DNA of 5,983 bases from Nitrospirota bacterium (lineage in GTDB: Bacteria; Nitrospirota; Thermodesulfovibrionia; UBA6902; DSMQ01). This document shows positions 5,225 to 5,983 of the stretch, in pieces. The number at the start of each line of letters is the position of its first letter. Within the stretch, counting starts at the first letter, position 1. A program made the translations under genes and the position numbers. The notes below the pieces were generated by a model. That model saw only the letters and a list, made by a program, of their open reading frames with translations. It made no database searches and was not told the DNA's origin. The stretch covers positions 1-5,983 of the forward strand of contig JACQZD010000191.1 of the NCBI GenBank assembly GCA_016207865.1. Direction: 5' to 3'.

Positions 5225-5983
5225 ATGTCAGAACTAACCCCTTTAATGAGACAATATCACGAGGTCAAACGGAATCATCCCGATTCTATTGTGTTTTTCC
5301 GCCTCGGCGATTTTTACGAGATGTTCGGGCCGGACGCTGTGACAGCGTCAAAAATTCTTCAGATTGCCCTGACCACGAGGGACCGGGGCAAAGAAGACGC
5401 CGTTCCGATGTGCGGGGTGCCTCATTTTACTGCAGAGACCTATATCGCAAAATTAATAAAAAGCGGACATAAGGTTGCAGTCTGCGAGCAGGTGGAAGAC
5501 CCGAAAGACGCAAAGGGGATAGTGAAAAGGGAGGTCGTCAGGGTTGTGACCCCCGGGACCTTTCAGCCTGAGAGTCCTAAGGAAAACAATTACATACTGA
5601 GTATTTTTCAGAAGGAAAATATTTTTGGCTTTGCCGCCGCTGATATAACAACCGGTGAGTTTCAGATTTACGAATCCTGCAATAATCTTAATGATGAGAT
5701 AGTGAGGTTTGAGCCTAAAGAAGTGCTTTACCCCCTGAGCTTTAAGCACAATCCCTCCATTCAGGAATGGCTTAACGGTTATTACACTACTCCTTATGAG
5801 GACTGGTATTACGATTATATTGAGTCGTACAGGGCGCTTTTAAAACACTTCAAAGTAGGCTCTCTTGACGGCTACGGCGTTGAGGGCATGGTCGTGGCTG
5901 TTTCTGCGGCAGGCGCGCTTCTTAATTATCTTGAGGGCACGCAGAAAGGCGCCCTCGGATTTAAAAAAATAAAAGTCCTTAAG
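5225..5983 (+). CDS. mutS: DNA mismatch repair protein MutS, N-terminal 253 residues (3' truncated by window)
   Basis: Recognises mismatches and small loops after replication and recruits MutL. The frame from ATG 5225 is open to the last base. Residues 1-115 are mismatch-binding domain I: LTPLMRQYHEVKRNHPDSIV leads into FRLGDFYEMF, where Phe30-Tyr31-Glu32 is the F-x-E motif that stacks on and contacts the mismatched base. Further marks are PMCGVPHF (61-68), AVCEQVEDP (85-93) and VVRVVTPGT (104-112). Residues about 123-240 are the connector domain II (FGFAAADITTGEF, 134-146), and domain III begins at the edge. The usual length is about 850-880 residues, so the lever, clamp, ATPase and dimer parts lie outside. 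The ribosome site is weak (GGA, five bases upstream). It is divergent from the DsbA-like operon with no functional link. Base use is typical of the host, like the ATPase gene. Confidence 0.97.
   Translation, partial: MSELTPLMRQYHEVKRNHPDSIVFFRLGDFYEMFGPDAVTASKILQIALTTRDRGKEDAVPMCGVPHFTAETYIAKLIKSGHKVAVCEQVEDPKDAKGIVKREVVRVVTPGTFQPESPKENNYILSIFQKENIFGFAAADITTGEFQIYESCNNLNDEIVRFEPKEVLYPLSFKHNPSIQEWLNGYYTTPYEDWYYDYIESYRALLKHFKVGSLDGYGVEGMVVAVSAAGALLNYLEGTQKGALGFKKIKVLK

Noticed and set aside
5215..5472. Plus-strand open frame overlapping the start of mutS in another frame
   Set aside because: The MutS frame from 5225 is unmistakable, and the overlapping frame encodes no known motif.

Overview
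This window looks like chromosomal DNA from a free-living, probably anaerobic Gram-negative bacterium. The gene content (GspE/PilB-type ATPase, exported DsbA-like protein, TMTC-like membrane protein with TPRs, MutS), the moderate base composition and the abundance of small tandem repeats are the kind seen in Nitrospirota or deltaproteobacterial lineages. That placement is an impression from the protein sequences, not a measured result.

Layout: (1) 2-403 (+) is the C-terminal end of a type II secretion / type IV pilus assembly ATPase. (2) 404-750 is non-coding and carries a perfect TCAG tetranucleotide tract. (3) 751-2004 (+) encodes an exported protein: signal peptide, six decapeptide repeats, then a right-handed beta-helix resembling pectin methylesterase but without its catalytic signature; a G/C-rich hairpin follows it. 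(4) 2118-4130 (-) encodes a 670-residue polytopic membrane protein of the TMTC-like (GT-C fold) type with four C-terminal TPRs. (5) 4155-4907 (-) encodes an exported DsbA-family thioredoxin-fold protein with a CPYC centre and an N-terminal coiled coil; it lies 24 bp upstream of the TMTC-like gene and probably forms an operon with it. (6) 4908-5224 is a divergent promoter region with a perfect palindrome and a 74-bp nested inverted repeat resembling a REP/BIME. (7) 5225-5983 (+) is the first 253 codons of mutS, cut by the window end.

Functionally, most of the window concerns the cell envelope: a pilus/secretion motor, a secreted beta-helix protein, a probable periplasm-facing glycosyltransferase-like membrane protein and a periplasmic thiol oxidoreductase. 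MutS is an unrelated housekeeping gene.

The most unusual feature is inside the TMTC-like gene. It contains seven different short tandem tracts, each about four to five copies of a 7- or 8-bp unit, all kept in frame. By positive-inside topology they all fall in or next to the cytoplasmic side of the membrane domain, leaving the periplasmic (catalytic) loops and the TPRs untouched. With the 4-bp tract at 541-573 and the BIME-like element at 5027-5100, this suggests a genome that is actively acquiring or expanding micro-repeats.
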